Assembly (NCBI GenBank): GCA_016180425.1
Contig: JACPBF010000001.1
Coordinates: 1 to 64,000 of the forward strand
DNA from: Elusimicrobiota bacterium
GTDB taxonomy: Bacteria; Elusimicrobiota; Elusimicrobia; 2-02-FULL-39-32
Direction of reading: 5' to 3'
Length of the DNA stretch: 64,000 bases
Position 1 is the first letter of the stretch. Each line of letters begins with the position of its first letter. The position numbers were made by a program, and so were the translations under genes. The notes beneath the pieces were generated by a model. The model was not told where the DNA came from and made no database searches. It saw only the letters and a program-made list of their open reading frames with translations. Shown piece after piece: positions 34,193 to 42,876 of this stretch.

Positions 34193-36982
34193 TCATCTCT
34201 TTGCTGAGTTCTGGTTATGAATAATTCTTTGCACATCAGGATCATTCGGATTTAACTGATAAACTTTATTCCAGTAGCGCAATGACTCTTCATTTCTCCC
34301 ATGCTGAGCATAAAAAGATGCAAGCTTTTTAATAAAATCAGTATTCTGAGGTCTTAAAATAACCGCTCTTTTATAAGCGTTTTCAGCTTTAGGAAGATCA
34401 TTTTTTAAAAATGCATAAAAATCTCCTAAAATCACCCAAGCCTCAGGCTTAGTCACACTTACAATGTCATGAGTATGTTGTGGGCTTCCTAAGTCGTAAC
34501 GATTTTCAGGCGAACCCATATAGGGAACATAAAAGCCTCCAAAAATATGATGGTAGGATTTCTTACACTCTTTTGCCTCAATATGATCCAAATAAACCTG
34601 TTCAGCTTTATCTAAATCCCCTAACTGAATATAAACTTGGGCCTGACGATAAAAATTCTGATCATAAACCGGATCAATTTTATAATATAATTGATAAAAT
34701 TTTAGAGCTTTGATCAAATGTTCTTTATAAACTTTTCTATATTCTTGCGCTAATTCATTTTTTCCATATTTTTCTGCCGCAGATGCAAGCCCATTATAAA
34801 AATCACCCCATTTATGCTCTACCAGTCCAACTTGATGATGCATTTGAACATAGTTAGGACCTAATCTTCTTGTATCCGCATACGCGGACATGGCTTTACC
34901 CCACAATTCTTCAGTTTTTTTTCTAAAAATCTCTCCCTGAGCAATATCACCTCTCTGATACGCTTCATTAGTTTTTTGAGCAAATTGTGAACCCCAATCA
35001 TTATAGACGTTCCCTCTAAAATAGTGAGCCATGATAAAATCTGGCTTTAAACGATTAACTTGATCATAATGTTCAATGGCAGCGCCAATCCCATATCTTC
35101 TCCAAAAAATATCTGGAAAAAAAAATCCAAAAAATTTTCCTACTTTTGAATCCTTATCTATGGACCCTATTCCAGTTCCAGAATAGATTGTCCGATATTC
35201 CAATGGGAAGCCAACAGATTTTGCATCATTTTCAGCATCCCTTGCCCACATGCCCTGCTTTGAAAAAAATATGGCTCGATTGTGATTTACATCTCCCACA
35301 AAAAAGCCCCAAAAAAATATCAATAAGGGAACTAATCCTAAAATGACCCCTAAAGATTTTAATCGTGTACAATTCAGAGCAATTTTTGTAAACCACCAAA
35401 CTGAACTTCCCCAACATAAAAGAAAAATAACCCATGTGATCATAAAATGAGGTGATTCATTAGGATTTCTCATTCCATCCCTGCCTTGGCACCAATCAAA
35501 TTCTCTTAAAATTCTAATAGCTGCAATCAGGATAGCTGCAACCACAAAAAATCTAAAAATTTTTAAGAAGTACCCCTTAAAATTATCAAGGGATGCAAAA
35601 GGTCCTTTATCTTGAAACATAACATTGGTTTGTTTTTCAGGAATAGGGGAGTACATGATTAAGGATGCGTTTAATCCTGCCAACAACCAAAAAGGAGCCC
35701 CGGAAGAAACAAAACGCATTGAGACATCTGTATTATTATGGATTAACATCCCTAAAAAACCAGAAAAAAAACCAAGCATATGGTATGCCTCCTCTGGAAT
35801 TCTTTTCTTTTCACCAGGAGGACCGGTTGAAGGTTGAGCAGTGATAACTGATAACACTCTATAAATTCCAATACTAATCATCAGAATCATCCATAACCAA
35901 ATTCCCATGCCAATCAAACCCTCATCCTGCCATACCTCCATGTGTTCATTCTCCGAATGGTCAGTTTCAGTGTTATGTTTAGACTCAATATGAAAAATGG
36001 CAGGTCTTCTATAAGCAGGATAAATGACCCAAAAAGTTCCTATTCCATTTCCTAAAATGGGTTTGGCATTGATCATTTCCCATGTGGATAACCATGTATA
36101 CATTCGAAATGTGAAAGAAGTAATTCCACCTTGAACAAATACTCTTAAATAAATATATGAGCCTAAACATAGCACAATAAAAAAAGCAGTTAAAATTATA
36201 AAGAATTTTATTTTTTTATTCTGAATAAAAAAAAGGATGAGTAAAAAAGAAAAAACCGTAGTTCCTGCAATCAACCCCATAGCAGGACCTTTTGAGTTGG
36301 TCCAATAGATATTTGCCAAGGTAAGGATAATTAAGGGCACTACATAAAATTGACGAGTACGAAAATAATGTGCCATCATCACAGGAATCATAATCACAAG
36401 GAAATTGCTATAGAAGTTAGGATTGCCAAACGTAGAAAATACCCTCCCACCAAAAGCCCATCTCCAAACAAATTTATCAATTCCTATACTTGGTGGACCT
36501 GAAGGAAAAAAACGAGTATCAATAAACTGAATAAACCCATAAATAGTACATACAGCTACAGCAATAATCAGCCAGCGAGATATCCTTCTAAAATCTACTA
36601 AAGAAGTGACCTCTGTCACTGTGATCATGGCAATTCCTATATAAATGACGCGCCGAACAAAAAAATCAAAACTTCCCCAATGTAATGGGGACCGGACAAA
36701 AGAAAATACGCCACAAGTAAAAAAAGCTATAAAAGGTAAAAGTAATAATGTCTGATTATTACTAAAAGGCCACCGGCCGCTCTCAAAAATTTTACACAGC
36801 CATAAAGCGATTAAAATCGTCCCGAACATTTGCACTTCTGTAATTTTAACCATTGCAGAATCATAAGTGCGTAAATAAAAAGAAATAGCAAGCAAAAAGA
36901 AAAAAATAGGTAAAGCCGTATCCAGATAGCCTGATATTTTATGGACAATATTACGATTCCCTTGAGTCATTGTATTAGCCAT
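34193..36982 (-). CDS. O-antigen ligase/polymerase-like membrane protein with TPR tail (second copy)
   Basis: A 929-residue protein with the same layout as its downstream neighbour but low visible identity, so not a recent duplicate. About ten membrane segments in the first 450 residues surround the Wzy_C loop (GNGIGTFWVIYPAYRRP, then TDHSENEHMEVWQDEGLIGMG). Two further membrane segments follow near 500-570. TPR units start near 640, including 'AQVYIQLGDLDKAEQVYLDHI' and 'AENAYKRAVILRPQNTDF'. Likely substrates are lipid-linked glycans. The pair forms a minus-strand unit with the PorV-like gene further upstream. Confidence 0.88.
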   Translation of the reverse strand: MANTMTQGNRNIVHKISGYLDTALPIFFFLLAISFYLRTYDSAMVKITEVQMFGTILIALWLCKIFESGRWPFSNNQTLLLLPFIAFFTCGVFSFVRSPLHWGSFDFFVRRVIYIGIAMITVTEVTSLVDFRRISRWLIIAVAVCTIYGFIQFIDTRFFPSGPPSIGIDKFVWRWAFGGRVFSTFGNPNFYSNFLVIMIPVMMAHYFRTRQFYVVPLIILTLANIYWTNSKGPAMGLIAGTTVFSFLLILFFIQNKKIKFFIILTAFFIVLCLGSYIYLRVFVQGGITSFTFRMYTWLSTWEMINAKPILGNGIGTFWVIYPAYRRPAIFHIESKHNTETDHSENEHMEVWQDEGLIGMGIWLWMILMISIGIYRVLSVITAQPSTGPPGEKKRIPEEAYHMLGFFSGFLGMLIHNNTDVSMRFVSSGAPFWLLAGLNASLIMYSPIPEKQTNVMFQDKGPFASLDNFKGYFLKIFRFFVVAAILIAAIRILREFDWCQGRDGMRNPNESPHFMITWVIFLLCWGSSVWWFTKIALNCTRLKSLGVILGLVPLLIFFWGFFVGDVNHNRAIFFSKQGMWARDAENDAKSVGFPLEYRTIYSGTGIGSIDKDSKVGKFFGFFFPDIFWRRYGIGAAIEHYDQVNRLKPDFIMAHYFRGNVYNDWGSQFAQKTNEAYQRGDIAQGEIFRKKTEELWGKAMSAYADTRRLGPNYVQMHHQVGLVEHKWGDFYNGLASAAEKYGKNELAQEYRKVYKEHLIKALKFYQLYYKIDPVYDQNFYRQAQVYIQLGDLDKAEQVYLDHIEAKECKKSYHHIFGGFYVPYMGSPENRYDLGSPQHTHDIVSVTKPEAWVILGDFYAFLKNDLPKAENAYKRAVILRPQNTDFIKKLASFYAQHGRNEESLRYWNKVYQLNPNDPDVQRIIHNQNSAKR

Positions 36983-37065
36983 TGGAACAATCCTTTTCTA
37001 GTATCATTAATGTTTTCCTTTGCGGGACGGGATACCACATCTCTTCCCTTTATGAATCTGGAAGT

Positions 37066-38040
37066 TCATTTCCATTTTAAATCTACTGCAATACGATGGG
37101 TAAGACCTAATTCCCCTTGAGAAGCTGTTGCATAGTCCAAAGACCAGCTTGAAAAAAAGAATCCTAACCCAAATGAAAAACCATTAGGAAGAGAAAGAGT
37201 AGAGCCTAATCCCTGTTTTTTTAAGTGATAAATATATCCAGATCTTAAATAAAATTGTTTAGATAAGGGAACTTCAATTCCAGAGCGTAAAGAGCCCGCA
37301 GATTCAAAAGGTTTAAAAAATTCAATGGCTCCCAAACTATTTTCCGGAATAAAAGGAAAACCAAAATTCTTTAATCTTCTAATAGAAACACCAGCTTTTA
37401 ATAGATAAGGCAAATGGTTTGACACTTGAGAAGAACTAATTTTAAAACCCAAATGCTGTAGAGCAAAACCTATTTTCAATGGATTTATTTTTGAAGCATA
37501 AAGAAATCCGACGTCAAAAGATATCGCGGAATTGATTTCATCATTTAAAGATTCTCTTAAATAAGCCATTGTGGTTCCAAACGCAAATTGACGATTTAAT
37601 TTTTGTCCCATAGATACGGACATCTTTAAATCATAAGTTGAAAAATCTTCTATTTCTCTAAAACCATCGGTAAGGGATGCATCAGCTACTGTTTTCTTAA
37701 AGCCTCCAACATGAAACATTCCACCCTGAACAGCCCAAGCTCCCTTTGAGTTTGGCTGAACATAAACTATATTATTATATTTAATTCCTTCCACAAAAGG
37801 GGGAATAAGACTGGGAAAATATAAATGTTTTTCATTTTCAAAACCAAGTCCAGACGGGTTAAAAAAAACAGTTTCCGGCCCTTCTGCCACAGCCACAAAT
37901 GCTTCTCCCATGGAACCTGCCTTAGGGCTAGGGGAAATTAATAAAAAAGGGTAAGAACTATTTCCAGAAGAGTGACTTTTATAAGGAAAGCCAACCAAAA
38001 TAAGCGCCAGAAAAAAAATAACAATTTTTAATTTTATCAT
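37066..38040 (-). CDS. PorV-like outer-membrane barrel protein
   Basis: About 324 residues: a signal peptide (MIKLKIVIFFLALILVGFP), then the PorV/UPF0164 opening 'SPSPKAGSMGEAFVAVAEGPETVFFNPSGL', then barrel strands ending in the aromatic-terminated VDLKWK. I prefer the ATG at 38040 because the preceding eight codons of the longer frame are basic and precede a normal signal peptide. It is the third member of this family in the window. Position upstream of two O-antigen ligase-like genes suggests an envelope role, but cargo is unknown. Confidence 0.82.
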   Translation of the reverse strand: MIKLKIVIFFLALILVGFPYKSHSSGNSSYPFLLISPSPKAGSMGEAFVAVAEGPETVFFNPSGLGFENEKHLYFPSLIPPFVEGIKYNNIVYVQPNSKGAWAVQGGMFHVGGFKKTVADASLTDGFREIEDFSTYDLKMSVSMGQKLNRQFAFGTTMAYLRESLNDEINSAISFDVGFLYASKINPLKIGFALQHLGFKISSSQVSNHLPYLLKAGVSIRRLKNFGFPFIPENSLGAIEFFKPFESAGSLRSGIEVPLSKQFYLRSGYIYHLKKQGLGSTLSLPNGFSFGLGFFFSSWSLDYATASQGELGLTHRIAVDLKWK

Positions 38041-38078
38041 AGTGTTGCGTCTCAAATTTCTCAAAAAATCTCTTTTTT

Positions 38079-38150
38079 AGCCGGGAGCGAGGGTCGAACT
38101 CGCGGCCTACGGTTTACGAAACCGTTGCTCTACCACTGAGCTATCCCGGC
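38079..38150 (-). tRNA. tRNA-Thr(CGT)
   Basis: A complete cloverleaf on the minus strand. The acceptor GCCGGGA pairs with TCCCGGC, the anticodon loop TTCGTAA gives CGT, and the T-loop is TTCGACC. CCA is not encoded. Confidence 0.94.
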
Positions 38151-38213
38151 AAAATTTTTATTCTAAAACAGTATTCTATCAAAAATCTATGAAAGAACAA
38201 TTGCAAAATTTTG

Positions 38214-38219
38214 TAAAAT
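38214..38219 (+). promoter_or_regulatory. -10 box of the SpoIID-like gene
   Basis: TAAAAT ends 6 nt before the ATG at 38226, the same spacing seen at 9345, 15790 and 58196. This predicts a leaderless transcript. Confidence 0.4.
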
Positions 38220-38225
38220 ACGAAA

Positions 38226-39356
38226 ATGTTCAGGAAAGCTCTGGCAGCATTCTTTCTTCTAATCCTTTCTAGTCCACCTGTTTTTAGCCTGGAAATCCCT
38301 GAAACCATTATCAAGGTAGCTATATTAGAAAATGTTTCAAATCTTAATGTTGAATCTGAAAAAAAATTTTTCATTTATGATTTAATCCGGGGGGTTAAAA
38401 AAAATCTAGAAAAACAAACCTTTTGCCAAATTTCTGCAAATAAAAAAGGTTTGTTTGTAGGAGATGAGGAATGGAGCGATTTGATTCGAATCGTTCCGGA
38501 AGAAGAACATTTTATTATTGTAAATGGAAAAAAATATAGAGATACTCTCATCCTAAAAAAAACAGTCCAGGAAAAGATAACCGTGATCAATGAATTAGGG
38601 CTGGATCATTACCTTTACGGTATCTTGCCGAAAGAAGTATCTTCGGATTGGCCAAAAGAATCCCTTAAAGCTCAAGCTGTGATCAGTAGGACCTTTGCTT
38701 TAAAAAACTTAAAAAGACATGAAAGCGAAGGATTTCATTTTTGCAGCAAAGTCCATTGCCAGGTTTATGGCGGGCTGAATAGTGAAAAAGAGATGACCAA
38801 TCAGGCTGTGGATGAAACTGATCATGAAATTTTAACTTATCGCGATGAACTTATAAATTCTGTTTTTTTTGCCAATTGCGGCGGACAAACCGAACAAGTC
38901 TCCAATACATGGCTAACGAATATCATTTATCCTTACTTAAAGTCAGTCCGATGCAGATTCTGCAGGAATGAACCAAATTACTTCTGGAAAAGATTAGTCA
39001 CTGAAACCGAAATAGTTGAATCTTTGAAAAAGAACCGTTATGAAATTTCCCTGCCACTACATTCAATCCGAAATGCTAGTTACGGAAGATCTGGAAGAAC
39101 AAAATTCTTAAAAATCAGCCATGGAGATGGAATTCTTAACATTCGAGCCAGCCAGTTTCGCATGAGTTTAGGTCCAGACAGAATACGTTCTACTCTAATT
39201 AAAGACATTAAAAAAATCAAAGAAGGTTTCATTTTTCGTGGAAAAGGATGGGGGCATGGAATTGGCCTGTGAGGATTGGCCAGTAAAGGAACATCTTACA
39301 AAAAAATTCTTCATTTTTATTATTCTGGAACCAAGATAGAAAAATTGGAATATTAA
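38226..39356 (+). pseudogene. SpoIID/LytB-domain protein interrupted by an in-frame TGA
   Basis: A signal peptide is followed by a SpoIID domain with YLYGILPKEVSSDWPKESLKAQAV and later SVFFANCGGQTE. These enzymes are lytic transglycosylases acting on peptidoglycan. Translation ends at a TGA (39270-39272) right after GWGHGIGL, where the family normally continues with CQWGA. The same frame then encodes GLASKGTSYKKILHFYYSGT and ends at TAA 39354-39356, matching the normal family C-terminus minus about five residues. A small deletion that created TGA is the simplest reading. Whether the 348-residue product is active is unknown. Confidence 0.75.
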
Positions 39357-39405
39357 GAAATTTTTGTTATAATAATTTTTTATATAAAAAATTAAGGAGA
39401 AATTC

Positions 39406-39768
39406 ATGATCAGTTTAGCTTATGCCAATGCGCCGTCAGGACCCCAAGCAAACCCGCCATCCCCTATGGTCAGTTTAATGCCGCTTTTTATTATTTTCAT
39501 TATCTTTTATTTTCTTTTGATCCGCCCTCAACAAAAAAAAATGAAACAACATAAAAAAATGCTGGAAAGTTTAACAAAAGGGGATAAAATACTAACCTCT
39601 TCAGGATTTTATGCGATAGTGGTCTCTGTGGGTGAAAAAAGCGTTGAAATTAAACTAGCTGAAAATTTAAAAGTAAAAATTCTAAAAAGCGCTGTTTCTG
39701 AGATTATCAGAAATGGGAGCGGTGAAATAGTCTCCACTTCCATCAAACAAGAAGAGATTAAAGAATAA
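39406..39768 (+). CDS. yajC: Preprotein translocase subunit YajC
   Basis: A 120-residue protein with one N-terminal membrane segment (MPLFIIFIIFYFLLIRPQQKK) and the family-defining basic stretch after it, then a small soluble beta domain (LTKGDKILTSSGFYAIV). YajC associates with SecDF and SecYEG to assist export. AAGGAG precedes the ATG. SecD follows 17 nt downstream, the conserved order. Confidence 0.95.
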   Translation: MISLAYANAPSGPQANPPSPMVSLMPLFIIFIIFYFLLIRPQQKKMKQHKKMLESLTKGDKILTSSGFYAIVVSVGEKSVEIKLAENLKVKILKSAVSEIIRNGSGEIVSTSIKQEEIKE

Positions 39769-39785
39769 GTTCTTTCCAACTTTTT

Positions 39786-41237
39786 ATGAATAAACTCGCC
39801 ATTCGATTTGTAATCATAGCCGTACCTATCCTCCTCTCTTTATACCTTTTATATCCCACATTGGTATGGGTTCGTCTTCCTGCGCAAGAACGACAAAATA
39901 GAGAATTCAATAAAGACTCTTTATTAGGAAAGATATTAAATTTAGGGCTGGACCTAAGAGGAGGATCTCACCTGGTTCTAGAATTAGATACAGATAAACT
40001 AATTGACAAAAAAGGGGATCATAAAACCGCTGTAACAGATGCCTTAGATAGAGCCATAGAAATCATTAGAAATCGCATTGATCAATTTGGAGTCGCTGAG
40101 CCTTTAATTGCAAGACAAGGAGAAAAATGGATTGTGGTTCAACTTCCCGGCATTAAAGACCCGGAGCGCGCAAAAGAACTCATAGGAAAAACAGCTCTGT
40201 TAGAATTTAAGATTGTGGATGATTCTCCTGCCATGGAAAATATTCTTACAGCCTTAAGAGATAAAAATATTAGCCTTTCCTCAGCAGCCGCCAACCCTTC
40301 AACTTTACCGCAAGAAATTCTTACTCTATTTCCAACCGGCTATGTTTTAGCGCCTGGACGGGAAGAACGCTTTTTCCTTTTAAAATCAACTCCAGAAATG
40401 ACTGGCGCTTATTTGACCAATGCCAAAGTGCAGCTAGGAGGCGGTTCAGGATTTGGCTACCCGGAAGTCTCAATTGAATTTAACCCTGATGGAGCAAAAA
40501 TTTTCTCCAGAGTCACAGAACTCAACATCAATAAAAATTTAGCGATTGTCTTAGATGGGGTTGTGCAATCTGCGCCAACCATAAGGACTAGAATCCCAGA
40601 TGGTAAAGCTGTAATTGAAGGAAGTTTTAGCACAGAGGAGGCTAAACTTCTTTCAACCGTGTTACGAGCTGGCGCTTTGCCTGCTCCGGTAAATATTATT
40701 GAAGAAAGAACTGTGGGCCCAACTTTAGGCGAGGACTCCATTCGTTCTGGAATATGGTCTTGTTTAATTGGAATTTGCTTAGTGATCTTATTTATGGCCA
40801 TTTATTACAAAGGAGCTGGGTTAATCAGCAATATTGCCCTCCTCCTTAATTTCCTGCTTCTTTTAGCTGCCATGGTTTATTTCAAAGCTACTCTAACGCT
40901 TCCCGGCATAGCAGGAATTATTCTTTCCTTAGGCATGGCAGTAGATGCCAATGTATTGATTCTAGAAAGAACCCGAGAAGAGATGAAAAATAATAAAACT
41001 ATAAAAATGGCTTTAGATCTAGGTTATAATAAAGCTTTTACTACGATCCTTGATTCTAATTTAACTACCTTGATTGCTGCATTATTTCTTTTTCAATTCG
41101 GCACAGGACCGATAAAAGGTTTTGCTGTTACTTTAACCATTGGCATACTCATATCCATGTTTACTGCGATTTTTGTAACAAGAACTTATTACCATTGGCG
41201 TTTAAAAAGTCAGACTTATACTACGTTAAGTATTTAA
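39786..41237 (+). CDS. secD: Protein translocase subunit SecD
   Basis: A 483-residue RND-like membrane protein with an N-terminal helix, a large periplasmic P1 region (LGLDLRGGSHLVLELD, then RNRIDQFGVAEPLI) and five C-terminal membrane helices with the proton-path motif GMAVDANVLI. SecD and SecF use proton motive force to pull translocating proteins across the membrane. The C-terminal tail is typical. The next gene, 87 nt on, is secF; two hairpins occupy the gap. Confidence 0.97.
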   Translation: MNKLAIRFVIIAVPILLSLYLLYPTLVWVRLPAQERQNREFNKDSLLGKILNLGLDLRGGSHLVLELDTDKLIDKKGDHKTAVTDALDRAIEIIRNRIDQFGVAEPLIARQGEKWIVVQLPGIKDPERAKELIGKTALLEFKIVDDSPAMENILTALRDKNISLSSAAANPSTLPQEILTLFPTGYVLAPGREERFFLLKSTPEMTGAYLTNAKVQLGGGSGFGYPEVSIEFNPDGAKIFSRVTELNINKNLAIVLDGVVQSAPTIRTRIPDGKAVIEGSFSTEEAKLLSTVLRAGALPAPVNIIEERTVGPTLGEDSIRSGIWSCLIGICLVILFMAIYYKGAGLISNIALLLNFLLLLAAMVYFKATLTLPGIAGIILSLGMAVDANVLILERTREEMKNNKTIKMALDLGYNKAFTTILDSNLTTLIAALFLFQFGTGPIKGFAVTLTIGILISMFTAIFVTRTYYHWRLKSQTYTTLSI

Positions 41238-41249
41238 ATGAAACACTCA

Positions 41250-41302
41250 TGCCAACTAGATTGGCACAAAGGAACATGAAAATCCAACTAGTAGGATTTT
41301 CA
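41250..41302 (+). promoter_or_regulatory. Tandem hairpins between secD and secF
   Basis: TGCCAA/TTGGCA (41250-41266, 5-nt loop) is followed by TGAAAATCC/GGATTTTCA (41277-41302, 8-nt loop). An A-rich run follows, not a T-tract, so these are more likely mRNA processing or translation-control elements than a terminator. The second ends about 20 nt before the secF start codon. Confidence 0.45.
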
Positions 41303-41324
41303 CGGTAAAAAAAAAGGCACCCAT

Positions 41325-42254
41325 ATGCTTGAACTCATACCCAAAACAAACATAGATTTCGTAGGAAAAAGATACATATTTTTTGCGCTCTCAGGGATTC
41401 TTCTAGCTGCTGGCATTTCTTCCTTGATTTTTAAAAAGGGTCCAAAATGGGGAATAGATTTTACTGGAGGAACTTTAGTAGAAGTTAAATTTACGAATCC
41501 ACCCCCTGTAGAAAATGTTCGCAAAGCGCTTGCTGAAAAAAACATATCTTCAGTTGAAATTCAAACCGTGCCGGATCAAGGAATATTTATCATACGGTCT
41601 CAAGCAGAAACAAATAGGCGCCCTGCTGAAAAAGAGGATATTGGAAAACTGATCCAAAACTCTTTAGAAGAATCTTTTAAAGAACAATCTCCTATCTTAT
41701 TAAGGAAAGAATTTGTAGGTCCAACAGTAGGCAAACATTTAATCCGACAAACTTCCGCTGCTTTTCTTTTAACTTTTGTTGGGATTATTATCTACACTGC
41801 TTTTAGATTCCACTCTGGAATTTGGGGCATGGGAGGAGTTCTAGCGATTATTCATGATGTTTTAGCAACCATTGGTTTATTTTCTCTGCTAAATAAAGAA
41901 ATTACAGTAACCATTGTTGCGGCGCTCCTAACCATTGCGGGCTATTCCATCAATGACACGATCGTTGTATTTGATTTTATGAGAGAACGTCTCCGCTTTA
42001 GAAAAAATGAATCGTTGTATGAGCTTATTAACCAAAGCATCAATACCACTCTTTCTAGAACCATTATTACCAATCTAACTGTTTTTTTAGTTGTGCTCAC
42101 TCTCTATTTTTTTGGCGGGGAAGTAATACATGATTTTGCAGTTGCCATGATATTCGGAGCGATCATTGGAACCTATTCCACTATTGGGATTGCAACTCCT
42201 CTCATCTATGAATGGGTTGAAGTTCGTTCCAAAAAAAACAAGCCTTTTAAATAG
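41325..42254 (+). CDS. secF: Protein translocase subunit SecF
   Basis: A 309-residue partner of SecD with six membrane helices. It contains GIDFTGGTLVEVKF, the periplasmic P4 region, and the SecF motif GYSINDTIVVFDFMRE. It forms the SecDF complex with the protein encoded upstream. A weak AAGG ribosome-binding sequence precedes the ATG. Confidence 0.97.
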   Translation: MLELIPKTNIDFVGKRYIFFALSGILLAAGISSLIFKKGPKWGIDFTGGTLVEVKFTNPPPVENVRKALAEKNISSVEIQTVPDQGIFIIRSQAETNRRPAEKEDIGKLIQNSLEESFKEQSPILLRKEFVGPTVGKHLIRQTSAAFLLTFVGIIIYTAFRFHSGIWGMGGVLAIIHDVLATIGLFSLLNKEITVTIVAALLTIAGYSINDTIVVFDFMRERLRFRKNESLYELINQSINTTLSRTIITNLTVFLVVLTLYFFGGEVIHDFAVAMIFGAIIGTYSTIGIATPLIYEWVEVRSKKNKPFK

Positions 42255-42298
42255 ATCTAAAAAATCTCTCAATTTTATCGCCCGAAGTTGTCACTGTT

Positions 42299-42865
42299 AT
42301 GATCAAAAAGATTAAAAAGTATAAAATAAGCCTGCGTCCATCCTTTGTCCTTAAAAATTTTAAAAGAAAAACTGCAGCTGACTTGAAGGAAGAGGAACTC
42401 CAACAAAAAATAAAACTGGAAATAGATCTTCTTAAACCTTTTATTGTCCCTTCCGCAGTCTATGATACAGTCCCTCCAACCGCAATTCCGGAACCATTAA
42501 AAGTGATTTTAAACAGCTGCCCAAAAAATACAGTTTCAGTTTCTTTATGCGCTGCAACCATTGGAAAAGAGCTGGAAATAAAGATAAAGAACCTGCGCGA
42601 AAATAATGATCTAGAAAAACGTTCCCTAGCAGAATCCATTGCTGAGGAAGCTCTGGAGCAGTCTTTAAATTTTATCTCAAAACTATTAGCAGACGAATCA
42701 AAATTGGAAGGGTGTGAATCTTCAGCGCTTTTCACCTTAAACAGGGACTTGGCCTTTGAAACCCTGCATTTTCTAGAATCAGAAAAAGTAGAAATTTTAT
42801 TAGAAAATAATCAAATGTCGCCACTTTACAGTTCAATCGCTTACGCTTTTTGGACCCCGCTTTAA
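42299..42865 (+). CDS. Protein resembling the B12-dependent methionine synthase activation domain
   Basis: A 188-residue soluble protein. The stretch VSVSLCAATIGKELEIKIKNL, followed by a helix 'LAESIAEEALEQSLNFISKLL', resembles the reactivation (AdoMet-binding) domain of cobalamin-dependent methionine synthase, including its 'TiG..ie' strand and helix of small residues. The N-terminal IKKYKISLRPS and a 'PSAVYDT' segment are also typical of stand-alone versions of that domain. Such proteins accompany MetH variants that lack the domain. No methionine synthase lies in the window. The assignment is a pattern match and only moderately sure. The stop overlaps a possible TTG start of the next gene. 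Confidence 0.5.
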   Translation: MIKKIKKYKISLRPSFVLKNFKRKTAADLKEEELQQKIKLEIDLLKPFIVPSAVYDTVPPTAIPEPLKVILNSCPKNTVSVSLCAATIGKELEIKIKNLRENNDLEKRSLAESIAEEALEQSLNFISKLLADESKLEGCESSALFTLNRDLAFETLHFLESEKVEILLENNQMSPLYSSIAYAFWTPL

Positions 42866-42876
42866 AAAAAATCTTA

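Noticed and set aside
34480-34713. ORFs opposite the O-antigen-ligase/TPR genes
   Set aside because: They are antisense frames of well-supported proteins with no start signals of their own.
39270-39356. UGA recoding (genetic code 25/4 or selenocysteine) in the SpoIID gene
   Set aside because: Other genes end normally at TGA (for example 17040, 60718). The following conserved QWGA residues are missing, and no convincing SECIS hairpin follows.
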